Below, piece after piece: positions 9,716 through 18,201 of a stretch of 32,567 bases of DNA. The stretch's first letter is position 1. Each line of letters begins with the position of its first letter. This DNA is from Gammaproteobacteria bacterium (lineage in GTDB: Bacteria; Pseudomonadota; Gammaproteobacteria; Steroidobacterales; Steroidobacteraceae): positions 1 to 32,567 of the forward strand of contig DAHVQK010000051.1 of assembly GCA_027317845.1 (NCBI GenBank), written 5' to 3'. Under the pieces are notes generated by a model. It made no database searches. It had not been told where the DNA came from and was given only the letters and a program-made list of their open reading frames with translations. A program made the position numbers and the translations under genes.

Positions 9716-9732
9716 CACTGCGCCGCGCAGTG
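9716..9732. promoter_or_regulatory. Palindrome 1: CACTGCG-CCG-CGCAGTG (candidate activator site)
   Basis: Perfect 7-bp arms, 3-bp spacer, in the divergent TonB-receptor/ADH intergenic region. Confidence 0.6.
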
Positions 9733-9746
9733 TTCCAATACGGAAC
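9732..9746. promoter_or_regulatory. Inverted repeat GTTCC-AATAC-GGAAC
   Basis: Perfect 5-bp arms; abuts palindrome 1; a further GGAACA half-site lies at 9761-9766. Confidence 0.35.
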
Positions 9747-9802
9747 GGAGCATCGCGAATGGAACAGCAGGATGCGACGCGGGACGCGGTGTGCTCAGCA
9801 GT

Positions 9803-9821
9803 CCACTGCGCGGCGCAGTGG
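9803..9821. promoter_or_regulatory. Palindrome 2: CCACTGCG-CGG-CGCAGTGG (candidate activator site)
   Basis: Perfect 8-bp arms; the 17-bp core is the reverse complement of palindrome 1; centre-to-centre distance 88 bp. Confidence 0.6.
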
Positions 9822-9947
9822 CCGTTCGCGTGCGGCAAGGAGCCGCAGTTTGTCCTGGATTGCCCGCGCGGCGCCCGCTGGCGAGGCCTCCGTGCCCGCA
9901 TCTCATTCCAACCGAAGTCAGCCGCCGGCATCGCCTGTGTCGCGCCG

Positions 9948-9963
9948 TGGCATGAGGCTTGCA
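9948..9963 (+). promoter_or_regulatory. Sigma-54 (RpoN) -24/-12 promoter for the PQQ-ADH
   Basis: TGGCATGAGGCTTGCA: GG-N10-GC spacing, one mismatch to TGGCACGNNNNTTGCW; about 75 bp upstream of the ADH start codon. Confidence 0.75.
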
Positions 9964-10038
9964 CACTGACCCACCCAGACGGGCCGCGCGCAAGCCGGTC
10001 CCGGTCGTACAACCTTAGAACAGAGGGGAACAACGAGT

Positions 10039-11751
10039 ATGACCAGGTTTCAAGCCTTCCTTCCGCGGCGCTCCCTGTGGCGGATCGCCCTCTCCGCGGT
10101 CCTGCTCGCGCCGGCCGCGGGAGCCTTCGCCGCCGGCTATCCGGTGGTCACCAACGCACGGCTGCTGCACGCCGCGAGCGACAACGGCTGGCTGATGTTC
10201 CTTCGCGACTATACCGGTGACAGTTATGCGCCGTTCCGCCAGATCAATACGCGCAACGTGTCCGGCCTGAAGCCGGCGTGGGATTACAAGATCGGCATGA
10301 AGCAAGGCTTCGAAGGGTCCCCGATCGTCAATGGCCGCTACCTGTTCGTCACGACGCCGAAGGATCACCTGATCGCCTTCGATGCGGTGACGGGCAAGGT
10401 GCTCTGGAAGTACCAGAAGAGCCTGGCCGGCGTCGGACTGAAGACGGTGTGCTGCGACGTGGTCAACCGGGGTGTGGCGCTATACGGGAACAACGTGTAC
10501 ATGGCGACACTGGACAATTACGTTGTCGCCCTGAACGCGCAGACCGGCAAGGTCGTGTGGCAGAAGCAGATCAAGCCGGCGGACGTGGGTTATGCGATGA
10601 CGCTGGCGCCGCTTACTCTTGAGGGCATGGTGATCGTTGGAACCTCAGGTGGCGAGTACGGCGCGCGCGACTTCGTCGTGGCGCTCGATGCCAGGACCGG
10701 ACGCGAGATCTGGCGCCAGTACACGGTCCCCTCGCCCGGGCAGCCGGGCAGCGATACCTGGCCCAAGGGCGAGATTTACCAGCACGGTGGCGGGTCGGCG
10801 TGGCTTACGGGCACCTACGATCCCTCGAGCGACACCCTGTTCTGGGGAGGAGGGAATCCCGGGCCGTGGCTCGCCAAGCTTCGCCCCGGCAAGAACCTGT
10901 TCACGGATTCCCTGCAGGCGTTCAATCCGCGCACCGGCCAGCGCAAGTGGTACTACCAGTACACGCCGCATGACTCCTGGGATTACGATGGCGTCAACAC
11001 GCCGATGATCACCAGCCTGACTTACCACGGCAGGCGCTACCAGGCCATCGTCCATGCCGACCGCAACGGCTGGCTGTATGTCATCGACCGTCGCACGCAC
11101 AAGCTGATCTACGCGGTGCCCTTTGCCCACGCCATCTCGCTCGCAGGCTTTCGCGACGGCCTGCCCTATACGGACGATGCGGTGCGGCCGGCGGTGGGGA
11201 AGCAGATCTTCACGTGCCCGAGCTTCCTCGGCGGCAAGAACTGGTGGCCCGCGTCGGTCGATCCCGCCACGCACATGGTGTACGTGCCGACGATCCATAC
11301 CTGCATGACCATGAAAGGTGCTCCGACGTTCTACAAGCCGGGTCTGCCCTATCTCGGGGAGACCTTCAAGGTCGTACACGACCCGAACGACTCGAATTGG
11401 GGTGCCCTGCAGGCGTTCGATCTCGATACCGGCAAGCGGGCATGGAACCACGAGACCCGGCTCCCCTGGGATGCGGGCGCGATGAGCACCGCCGGCGGGC
11501 TGGTGTTCAGCGGGACTCCCCAAGGACACCTTCTGGCGCTCGATGCGCGCACGGGCCAGGTGCTCTGGAGGAGCCCGAAGCTCTCCTCGGGTATCATCGC
11601 TCCGCCGGTGACCTACCGAGTCGATGGCAGGCAGTACGTGGCCATTCTCGCCGGCTGGGGTGGCGCGACTCCCATCTGGGGCGGCGACATGGTCAAAAGT
11701 GTCGCCAACATCCCGGTCGGTGGTCACTTGTACGTCTATTCTCTGAATTAG
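10039..11751 (+). CDS. PQQ-dependent alcohol/methanol dehydrogenase, lanthanide-type (XoxF/ExaF/PedH-like, clade unresolved)
   Basis: Signal peptide; vicinal cysteines KTVCCDVVNRG; W-docking-like repeats ('ALDARTGREIW', 'AFDLDTGKRAW'); HDSWDYDGVN motif; E206 (GGEYG) and N273 (GGGNPGPW). Confidence 0.95.
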   Translation: MTRFQAFLPRRSLWRIALSAVLLAPAAGAFAAGYPVVTNARLLHAASDNGWLMFLRDYTGDSYAPFRQINTRNVSGLKPAWDYKIGMKQGFEGSPIVNGRYLFVTTPKDHLIAFDAVTGKVLWKYQKSLAGVGLKTVCCDVVNRGVALYGNNVYMATLDNYVVALNAQTGKVVWQKQIKPADVGYAMTLAPLTLEGMVIVGTSGGEYGARDFVVALDARTGREIWRQYTVPSPGQPGSDTWPKGEIYQHGGGSAWLTGTYDPSSDTLFWGGGNPGPWLAKLRPGKNLFTDSLQAFNPRTGQRKWYYQYTPHDSWDYDGVNTPMITSLTYHGRRYQAIVHADRNGWLYVIDRRTHKLIYAVPFAHAISLAGFRDGLPYTDDAVRPAVGKQIFTCPSFLGGKNWWPASVDPATHMVYVPTIHTCMTMKGAPTFYKPGLPYLGETFKVVHDPNDSNWGALQAFDLDTGKRAWNHETRLPWDAGAMSTAGGLVFSGTPQGHLLALDARTGQVLWRSPKLSSGIIAPPVTYRVDGRQYVAILAGWGGATPIWGGDMVKSVANIPVGGHLYVYSLN

Positions 11752-11758
11752 GTCCGCC

Positions 11759-12259
11759 GTGAGTGTCCGTTTGCTGCAAATCTGCGCTTATGCGCTCGTT
11801 CTCACCGCGCTGCTCCCGCGGCGCGGTGAGGCGGCATCGCCCCCGCCGGCGTTGTACACACGGTCCCAGGCGCTCCAGGGGGCGTCGGCGTTCGAGTGGA
11901 AATGCGCCTCATGCCACGGGCATCACCTGCAAGGTGGCGTGGGGCCGGCGCTCGAGGGCCCGATCTTCGCCTCGGCGAAATCGGACTTCACCATCCAGCA
12001 GGTCTACGAGTTCCTCTCAGTGGAGATGCCCGCGTACGCGCCGGGTTCGCTCACCCGCACACAATACCTCGACATCACGGCCTTTCTCCTGCGGCAGAAC
12101 GGTTACCCGGCGGGGGTGAGGGCGCTGACGGATCGGATTGCCAGCCATTGCACGGTGCCGTTGCTCTATCGGCCTGCCGCCAAAGCGTCCCCGAAGGTTG
12201 TGAAGTCGAAGGCGCTGGCGGGTAAGCCGTTGATCGTTCCGCGGGTGAATGCGCCCTGA
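11759..12259 (+). CDS. c-type cytochrome, probable electron acceptor partner of the PQQ-ADH
   Basis: GTG start, signal peptide, CASCHGHHLQGGVGPALEGP heme motif; directly downstream of the ADH. Confidence 0.85.
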   Translation: MSVRLLQICAYALVLTALLPRRGEAASPPPALYTRSQALQGASAFEWKCASCHGHHLQGGVGPALEGPIFASAKSDFTIQQVYEFLSVEMPAYAPGSLTRTQYLDITAFLLRQNGYPAGVRALTDRIASHCTVPLLYRPAAKASPKVVKSKALAGKPLIVPRVNAP

Positions 12260-12265
12260 GCTGAG

Positions 12266-12287
12266 CCGCCGGCCGGGCAGCCGGCGG
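12266..12287. other. Stem-loop CCGCCGGC-CGGGCA-GCCGGCGG after the cytochrome gene
   Basis: Perfect 8-bp GC arms, 6-nt loop; no U-tract, so not a canonical intrinsic terminator. Confidence 0.45.
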
Positions 12288-12469
12288 TCGGGCGGTGCGT
12301 CGACTGCTCCGAAATGCAACACCGGGCGGCCGCCCCCGGGGCGGCCCATTGCGCCGGAAGGCCGGATGCGGTATTCCACGATGGACATTCGTTCGAGGCG
12401 CGAACTAAGGTCGTAATCACCGTAGAACCGGTCCAAGAGCGGGCACCCGATGCCGCTCGAGGGGGGGGG

Positions 12470-14470
12470 ATGAGATTTGAATCTGCAGCTGCGCAAGAGC
12501 CATCGCCTCCGGCGGGCGCGGGTGAGCGCACGAAGGTCGTCTCGCTGTGGCACGAGAGGGCGCGCCGCCTGGGGTTGAGCGAGCGGCAGCGGCCGGACTT
12601 CGGTGCGCTGGCGCGGGGTGAGCTCGCAAGGCTCGTCGAGCAGCATCACGCGCTCTACCGGCATGCCCTGCCCGTGATGGAGGTGCTGCACCAGCAGATC
12701 CTCAACACCCACAGCATGGTGATTCTCACCGACCAGCGCGGTCTCATCGTGCACTCGCTCGGGGACGCGGATTTCCTCGAGAAGGCCGAGCGGGTGGCGC
12801 TCAAGCCCGGCGTGCTCTGGTCCGAGGACAGCAAGGGGACGAACGCCATCGGCACCGCGCTCACCGAGCGACGCGCCACGCTGGTGCACGGGAGCGAGCA
12901 TTTCCTCGCGGTGAACCGTTTCCTCACCTGCTCATGTTCGCCCATCCGCGATCCGCGCGGCGAGGTGATCGGAACGCTCGATGTTTCGGGGCCCCAGGAA
13001 AGCTATCACGCCCACACCATGGCGCTGGTGCGCATGTCGACGCAGATGATCGAGAATCACCTGTTCGTCGATCGCTTCGGCGAGGCGCTGCGCATTCACT
13101 TCCACAGCCGCCAGGAGCTAATGGGGACGCTGCTCGAGGGCATCGCGGCCTTCGATGAGGGAGGACGCTTCCTCGCCGCCAATCCAAGTGGTCTCACGCA
13201 GCTCGGGATCGGTCCCGAGAGCGCCTCGGCGCACAGCCTGCAGTCCCTGTTCGGCCTCGATGTCGGGGTGTTGCTCGGCAGATGCCGGGGCGAGTCGCTC
13301 CTGCGCCTGCATTTGCGCAATGGCACGCCCGTGGTGGGCCGGGTCGAGTTTCGCGCGCGCGCCGAGGCGCCGACCTGCGGAATCGAGCCGCTCTGCGGCG
13401 CGGAGCCGGGTCTGCCGGAGCAGGGCGCGAGTCCCGCGACGCCCCGTGGCGCCCGGGTGTCTCAGGCCTCAGGCACCCCGCGCGCCTCGAGGAAGCCGAC
13501 CGGTGGACCCTCGCTCGCCGATCTCGACACCGGAGATCCGGTCATCGCCGAGGTGCTCGCCAAGGTGCGCAAGGTGCAGGCGCATGACATTCCCATCCTC
13601 ATTCTCGGGGAGACCGGCACGGGCAAGGAGCTCCTGGCGCAGGCCATCCACAACGAGTCCGCGCGCCGGCATCAACCCTTCGTCGCGGTCGACTGCGCCT
13701 CGCTTCCCGAGTCCCTGATCGAGGCGGAGCTGTTCGGCTACGAGGAGGGCGCGTTCACCGGGGCTCGCCGCCGGGGCAGTCCGGGCAAGATCCTGCTCGC
13801 CAACGGCGGAACGTTGTTTCTGGATGAGATCGGCGAGATGCCCCTGGCGCTGCAGACACGACTGCTGCGCGTGCTGCAGGAGCGGGCCGTACGGCCATTG
13901 GGCGGACAGCGGCCGATCGACGTCGATATCGCGGTCATCTGCGCCACGCATCGCAACCTCAAGGACATGATGCGCCGGGGCGAGTTCCGCGAGGATCTGT
14001 ATTACCGGCTGAACGGTCTGGTGGTGCGGTTGCCCGCGTTGCGGGAGCGGCGGGACCTCGAGGAGCTGATCCGCCGGATCCTGAGCGCGCAGTGCGCGAC
14101 GGCGTCTTCCCTCTCGCCCGAGGTGTTGGCGCTCTTCCGGGCCTGCCGCTGGCCAGGCAACATCCGGCAGCTGACCAACGTGCTGCACATCGCGGGCGTC
14201 ATGGCCGGGGCGGGCCCGATCGGGCGGGCCGAGTTGCCGGAGGATTTTCTCGACGATCTGTCGGTGCCTGAGCCCCAGGCGCAGCCGCCGCGTGCCGCCG
14301 CGCCGGGCGAGGTGAAGTTGAGGGAGCTGCACCTCGCCACGGTCGCCGCGGTGCTCGAGCGCAACGCCGGCAATGTCTCGGCGGCGGCCCGCGTGCTCGG
14401 GGTCTCGCGCAACACCGTCTACCGGGCGTTGAGGAGCCAGGCGCCCGCTCCGGCGCCGTCCGTGGAGTAA
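12470..14470 (+). CDS. Sigma-54-dependent transcriptional activator, AcoR-like (GAF - AAA+ - Fis HTH)
   Basis: AcoR-type N-terminus ('LKPGVLWSEDSKGTNAIGTALTERR...'), GETGTGKE Walker A, GAFTGA loop, C-terminal Fis HTH ('NAGNVSAAARVLGVSRNTVYRAL'). ATG 12470 chosen; the ORF opens at 12314. Confidence 0.92.
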   Translation: MRFESAAAQEPSPPAGAGERTKVVSLWHERARRLGLSERQRPDFGALARGELARLVEQHHALYRHALPVMEVLHQQILNTHSMVILTDQRGLIVHSLGDADFLEKAERVALKPGVLWSEDSKGTNAIGTALTERRATLVHGSEHFLAVNRFLTCSCSPIRDPRGEVIGTLDVSGPQESYHAHTMALVRMSTQMIENHLFVDRFGEALRIHFHSRQELMGTLLEGIAAFDEGGRFLAANPSGLTQLGIGPESASAHSLQSLFGLDVGVLLGRCRGESLLRLHLRNGTPVVGRVEFRARAEAPTCGIEPLCGAEPGLPEQGASPATPRGARVSQASGTPRASRKPTGGPSLADLDTGDPVIAEVLAKVRKVQAHDIPILILGETGTGKELLAQAIHNESARRHQPFVAVDCASLPESLIEAELFGYEEGAFTGARRRGSPGKILLANGGTLFLDEIGEMPLALQTRLLRVLQERAVRPLGGQRPIDVDIAVICATHRNLKDMMRRGEFREDLYYRLNGLVVRLPALRERRDLEELIRRILSAQCATASSLSPEVLALFRACRWPGNIRQLTNVLHIAGVMAGAGPIGRAELPEDFLDDLSVPEPQAQPPRAAAPGEVKLRELHLATVAAVLERNAGNVSAAARVLGVSRNTVYRALRSQAPAPAPSVE

Positions 14471-14870
14471 GCGGTCAGGGCCTGGGGAGGGGGCAGCAGC
14501 CGATGGAGCTGCGCGCTCGATGTCCGGCACGAGTCGCGGCCGGGGGAGGCGCGCATCGTGGCGGGACATCCGCCGATCGTTTTCCTCGAGGCACTTTTCC
14601 GGCGGCCCATGCAGGGTGAGCGGAGCGGCACGCTCCTGGTGGGCATGGAGTGTGAAGTTCCCGCTGAGTTTCTCCGCGTCCTGTTTCGGACCCTGGTTCA
14701 GGGTGCGCACCGCCTTCTGCGGGAAGGGAAGCCCGGTCAGCCGTCTGAGCTCGGCATCTGACAACACCGGCCGGTCGGTCTTCTCGGGGACGTACTCGAT
14801 GTATGTGTCGGTGAAGAATCGCGCGAGGAGGCGGCGATGCTCGGCAGAACCCATCCTGGGCGTCGAGGTC

Positions 14871-15854
14871 TCAAGGTCTGCTGGAGCCCCGGACGTGTTG
14901 CAACTCCTTTCTGCCTTCGATCCAGTACCAGGATAGCAACGCCGGGGCCCCGAAGAGAATCTCCCGCATGCGCTTGGCGAGCGACAGCGCGAGCGCGAGA
15001 TCTCCGTCGATGCCGAGCAGGTGTCCCACGCCGATGAGCGTCGCCTCCTGCACGCCCAGTCCCGCGGGCACGAGGAAGATGAAATTGCGCGCCACCTGCG
15101 TCAGGCTCTCGATCGCAAGGGCCGCGCCATACCCCACGGGATGTCCGAGCCAGCGCAGCGCCAGCCAGGTCTCGATGACCGAGGAGAGGAGCCCGGCGAA
15201 CTGCCAGCCGAGGGTCCCCAGGAGGCGCGCCGGCTGGTTGATGAGCGCGCGAATGGCCGCATCGAGATTCGCGGACTTTCCGTTGAGAAAGCTCAGTGTC
15301 TCCTCACCGAGCATCCGCACCGCCAGCTTCTCCAGGCGCTCGAACACCGAGCCGTTGCGCAGCAGCACGGCGGCGAGCAGGATCACCGGCAGACTCGCGC
15401 CGAGGCCGATCAGCGCTTCACTCACCGAATGCACCGTGTGCGTCACGCGCAGCAGGCAGGAGATTCCCAGGGCGACGAACAGGTATTGGCTGAACAGGGT
15501 GATCAGCGTCTCGGTGGTCACGCTGGCGGCCGCCACCACCCCGTCAGTCCCCTTGGCGGCGAGCAGCCGGATCCCGACGAGCTCTCCGCCGATGTTGGCC
15601 ACAGGCAGCAGGCGGTTGACCGCCTCGCGCACGCTGGCGATCCAGAACAGCGTGCCCGGTGCAACCCGTTCCTCGAGCAGCGCCTGCCAGCCGCGCGAGT
15701 CGAGCGCGATGGGCAGGGTGTGCAGCGGTACGAGCCACAGCAGCACCCATCCGGCGCGCACGAGGGGTGTCAGGATGGCGGTGCCCTCGTGAGCGATCAG
15801 GCCAATCAGCAGAGCGAGGCCGGCGATGAGGGCGATGCGGACGGCGAGTCTCAT
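14871..15854 (-). CDS. hpnL: Hopanoid biosynthesis-associated membrane protein HpnL
   Basis: LPG-synthase-TM-like polytopic protein ('FLVPAGLGVQEATLIGVGHLLG'); start overlaps the hpnK stop. Confidence 0.85.
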   Translation of the reverse strand: MRLAVRIALIAGLALLIGLIAHEGTAILTPLVRAGWVLLWLVPLHTLPIALDSRGWQALLEERVAPGTLFWIASVREAVNRLLPVANIGGELVGIRLLAAKGTDGVVAAASVTTETLITLFSQYLFVALGISCLLRVTHTVHSVSEALIGLGASLPVILLAAVLLRNGSVFERLEKLAVRMLGEETLSFLNGKSANLDAAIRALINQPARLLGTLGWQFAGLLSSVIETWLALRWLGHPVGYGAALAIESLTQVARNFIFLVPAGLGVQEATLIGVGHLLGIDGDLALALSLAKRMREILFGAPALLSWYWIEGRKELQHVRGSSRP

Positions 15855-16723
15855 GCGGCGCGCGGGGACCTCATGGGTTCCTGGGCGCGCACCAGGCTGA
15901 GAAACCCTCCGGTGGCCGAGCCCGAGGCGGCAACCGCTGCGCGCACGCGGGGGCTGAGCAGCGCATCGAGCTCCTCGCGGTGGCGGTATTGGCTCATCGC
16001 CGGCGTCAGGGCGCCACGGGTCCCAGGATGCAGATAGATTTCGCTCACCCCGTCGGGCAGTTGGGTGAGGATCCGGAGCAACGCCGCCTCGTCCATCGCG
16101 CCACTGTCGGTCACGCCGAAGACCTGGTCGTTGTGGGTCACTCCCGCGGCGCGCAGGCGGCGCTTCATGAGTGCGAGCCATGGCGTGAGCAGTCTCGAGG
16201 CCGCCCCCTTCAGCGGGCCCGCCCGGCGCGCGACCCAGACGGGCTCCCTGGGCAGTCTCACGGCCGCGAGTCCAAACTCACGCCCGATGCGCAACGCCAT
16301 CTCGAGCAGTGTCGGATGCAGGTGGAAGTGCTTGTGGGCGTTGACATGGTCGAGCGGCAGGCCCGTGCGGGCAAATGCCTCGAATTGAGCGCGGATTTCC
16401 GCCTCGAGCTGGCGGCGGACAGTGGGCATCGCGAAGAAACGCAATCCCTGGCGTGCCATGGAGTCCCGGAAGCGTCCCGAGGCGTCGACCAGCGCCGGGA
16501 TGCGCCCAGGCGGCAACACCGAGCGCCCATCGGCGAGCACCAGATGCAATCCGACCGCAAGTCCAGGCAGCGCTCGCGCTCGCCGCACGGCATCAGCGGC
16601 TGCAGGCGCGCCCACCATCAGACTCGCCGTGGTGAGCACACCTTCGCGGAAGGCCATCTCGACGGCTTCGTTGACGGCCTCATGCAGGCCGTAGTCATCG
16701 GCGGTGATGATCAGGAACTTCAC
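15851..16723 (-). CDS. hpnK: Hopanoid biosynthesis deacetylase HpnK (YdjC-like)
   Basis: 'LIITADDYGLHEAVNEAVEMAFREGVLTTASLMV', 'HVNAHKHFHLHPTLLEM' metal-binding patterns; cluster position. Confidence 0.88.
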   Translation of the reverse strand: MKFLIITADDYGLHEAVNEAVEMAFREGVLTTASLMVGAPAAADAVRRARALPGLAVGLHLVLADGRSVLPPGRIPALVDASGRFRDSMARQGLRFFAMPTVRRQLEAEIRAQFEAFARTGLPLDHVNAHKHFHLHPTLLEMALRIGREFGLAAVRLPREPVWVARRAGPLKGAASRLLTPWLALMKRRLRAAGVTHNDQVFGVTDSGAMDEAALLRILTQLPDGVSEIYLHPGTRGALTPAMSQYRHREELDALLSPRVRAAVAASGSATGGFLSLVRAQEPMRSPRAA

Positions 16724-16766
16724 GCAGGTCCGCTCGCCGGATCACTCTCGTGCTCCGGCCCCGCAG

Positions 16767-18191
16767 TCACGCCTCGTGCGCGCGCAGGAAGCGGAAGAAC
16801 TCCACGCCCTCGCGCAGCCGCCGCTTGGTCATCTCCCAGCTGCGCAGCATCTCCCCGGTGAGTTCGGCGATCTTGCGCGGCCGGAAGTAGAACCGTTTGT
16901 AGAAGGTCTCGATCCCGTGATAGATCTCTTTGGCCGAGAGGTGCGGGTAGCTGATGGGCGAGAGCTGCACGCCGCGGTCGTTGACCAGGTTGAGGTCCTC
17001 GTGCGCGGTGATCCAGCCGTTCTCGACCGCTTCGGCATAGAGCTGCGTGCCGGGGTAGGGGGCGGCGAGGGAGACCTGGATGGTGTGTGGATTGATGTCC
17101 ATCGCGAACTGGATGGTCTCGCGGATGGTGTCGCTGGTCTCACCCGGCAACCCCAGGATGAAGGTGCCGTGGATGGTGATGCCCAACTTGCGACAGTCGC
17201 TCGTGAAGCGACGCGCGATGTCGGTGCGCAGGCCCTTCCTGATGTTGTGCAGGATCTGGTCGTTGCCCGACTCGTAGCCGACCAGCAGCAGGCGCAGGCC
17301 ATTGTCCTTCATGATCTTCAGCGTCTCGTAGGGGACGTTGGCCTTGGCGTTGCACGACCACGTGACCCCGAGCTTGCCGAGTCCGCGGGCGATCTCCTCC
17401 ACGCGCGGGCGAAAGTCGGTGAAGGTGTCGTCGTCGAAGAAGATCTCCTTCACCTGCGGCATGTTCTCCTTGATCCAGCGCACCTCGTCGACGACGCTCT
17501 GGGCGCTGCGCACCCGGTAGCGATGGCCGCCGACCGTCTGCGGCCACAGGCAGAAGGTGCACTTGGAGCGGCAGCCCCGTCCGGTATAGAACGATACGTA
17601 GGGGTGCTGCAGGTAACCGATGAAGTAGTTCTCGATGGTGAGATCGCGCTGGTAGACCGGAGTGACCCACGGCAGATCGTCCATGTTCTCGATCATGGCC
17701 CGGGCGGGGTTGTGCTCGATCTGTCCGTCTGGCCTGCGGAATGAGAGGCCCATGATGGTGGGGAAGGGCCGCCCCTCGGCGACTTCCTTCAGCGTGTAGT
17801 CGAATTCCTCGCGGGCCACGAAGTCGATGGCACGCGAGGCTCCGAGGGAGCCCGCCGGATCCACCGCCACCTTCGCTCCCACCATGCCGACGAGCAGATT
17901 CGGGTTCTCCTCCTTCAGGAGTTCGGCCACCTTGGCGTCGGTGGGGAAGGAGGGGGAGCTGGTGTGCATGACGATGAGGTCGTATTGACGCGCAAGCGGC
18001 AGCACATCGGCCATGGACAGCCCATCGGCCGGGGCATCGAGCAGGCGGCTGCCGGGCACGAGCGCCGCCGGCTGCGCGAGCCACGTCGGATACCAGAACG
18101 AGCGGATCTCGCGCTTCGCCTGGTAGCGCGCGCCGGCGCCTCCGTCGAATCCGTCGAACGACGGAGCTTGCAGAAACAGCGTCTTCATCAT
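16767..18191 (-). CDS. hpnJ: Hopanoid biosynthesis radical SAM protein HpnJ
   Basis: Radical SAM motif GCRSKCTFCLWPQTVGGH, B12-binding-like N-terminus; start at MMKTLFLQAPSFDGFDGGAG. Confidence 0.9.
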   Translation of the reverse strand: MMKTLFLQAPSFDGFDGGAGARYQAKREIRSFWYPTWLAQPAALVPGSRLLDAPADGLSMADVLPLARQYDLIVMHTSSPSFPTDAKVAELLKEENPNLLVGMVGAKVAVDPAGSLGASRAIDFVAREEFDYTLKEVAEGRPFPTIMGLSFRRPDGQIEHNPARAMIENMDDLPWVTPVYQRDLTIENYFIGYLQHPYVSFYTGRGCRSKCTFCLWPQTVGGHRYRVRSAQSVVDEVRWIKENMPQVKEIFFDDDTFTDFRPRVEEIARGLGKLGVTWSCNAKANVPYETLKIMKDNGLRLLLVGYESGNDQILHNIRKGLRTDIARRFTSDCRKLGITIHGTFILGLPGETSDTIRETIQFAMDINPHTIQVSLAAPYPGTQLYAEAVENGWITAHEDLNLVNDRGVQLSPISYPHLSAKEIYHGIETFYKRFYFRPRKIAELTGEMLRSWEMTKRRLREGVEFFRFLRAHEA

Positions 18192-18201
18192 GAGTACGTC
18201 C

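Noticed and set aside
9644-10033. N-terminal extension of the TonB receptor ORF
   Set aside because: Precedes a good signal peptide at MPTMRHQTR and covers the sigma-54 promoter and palindromes; intergenic rather than coding.
12266-12287. Intrinsic terminator after the ADH-cytochrome genes
   Set aside because: Strong stem-loop but no following T-tract; kept only as a stem-loop feature.
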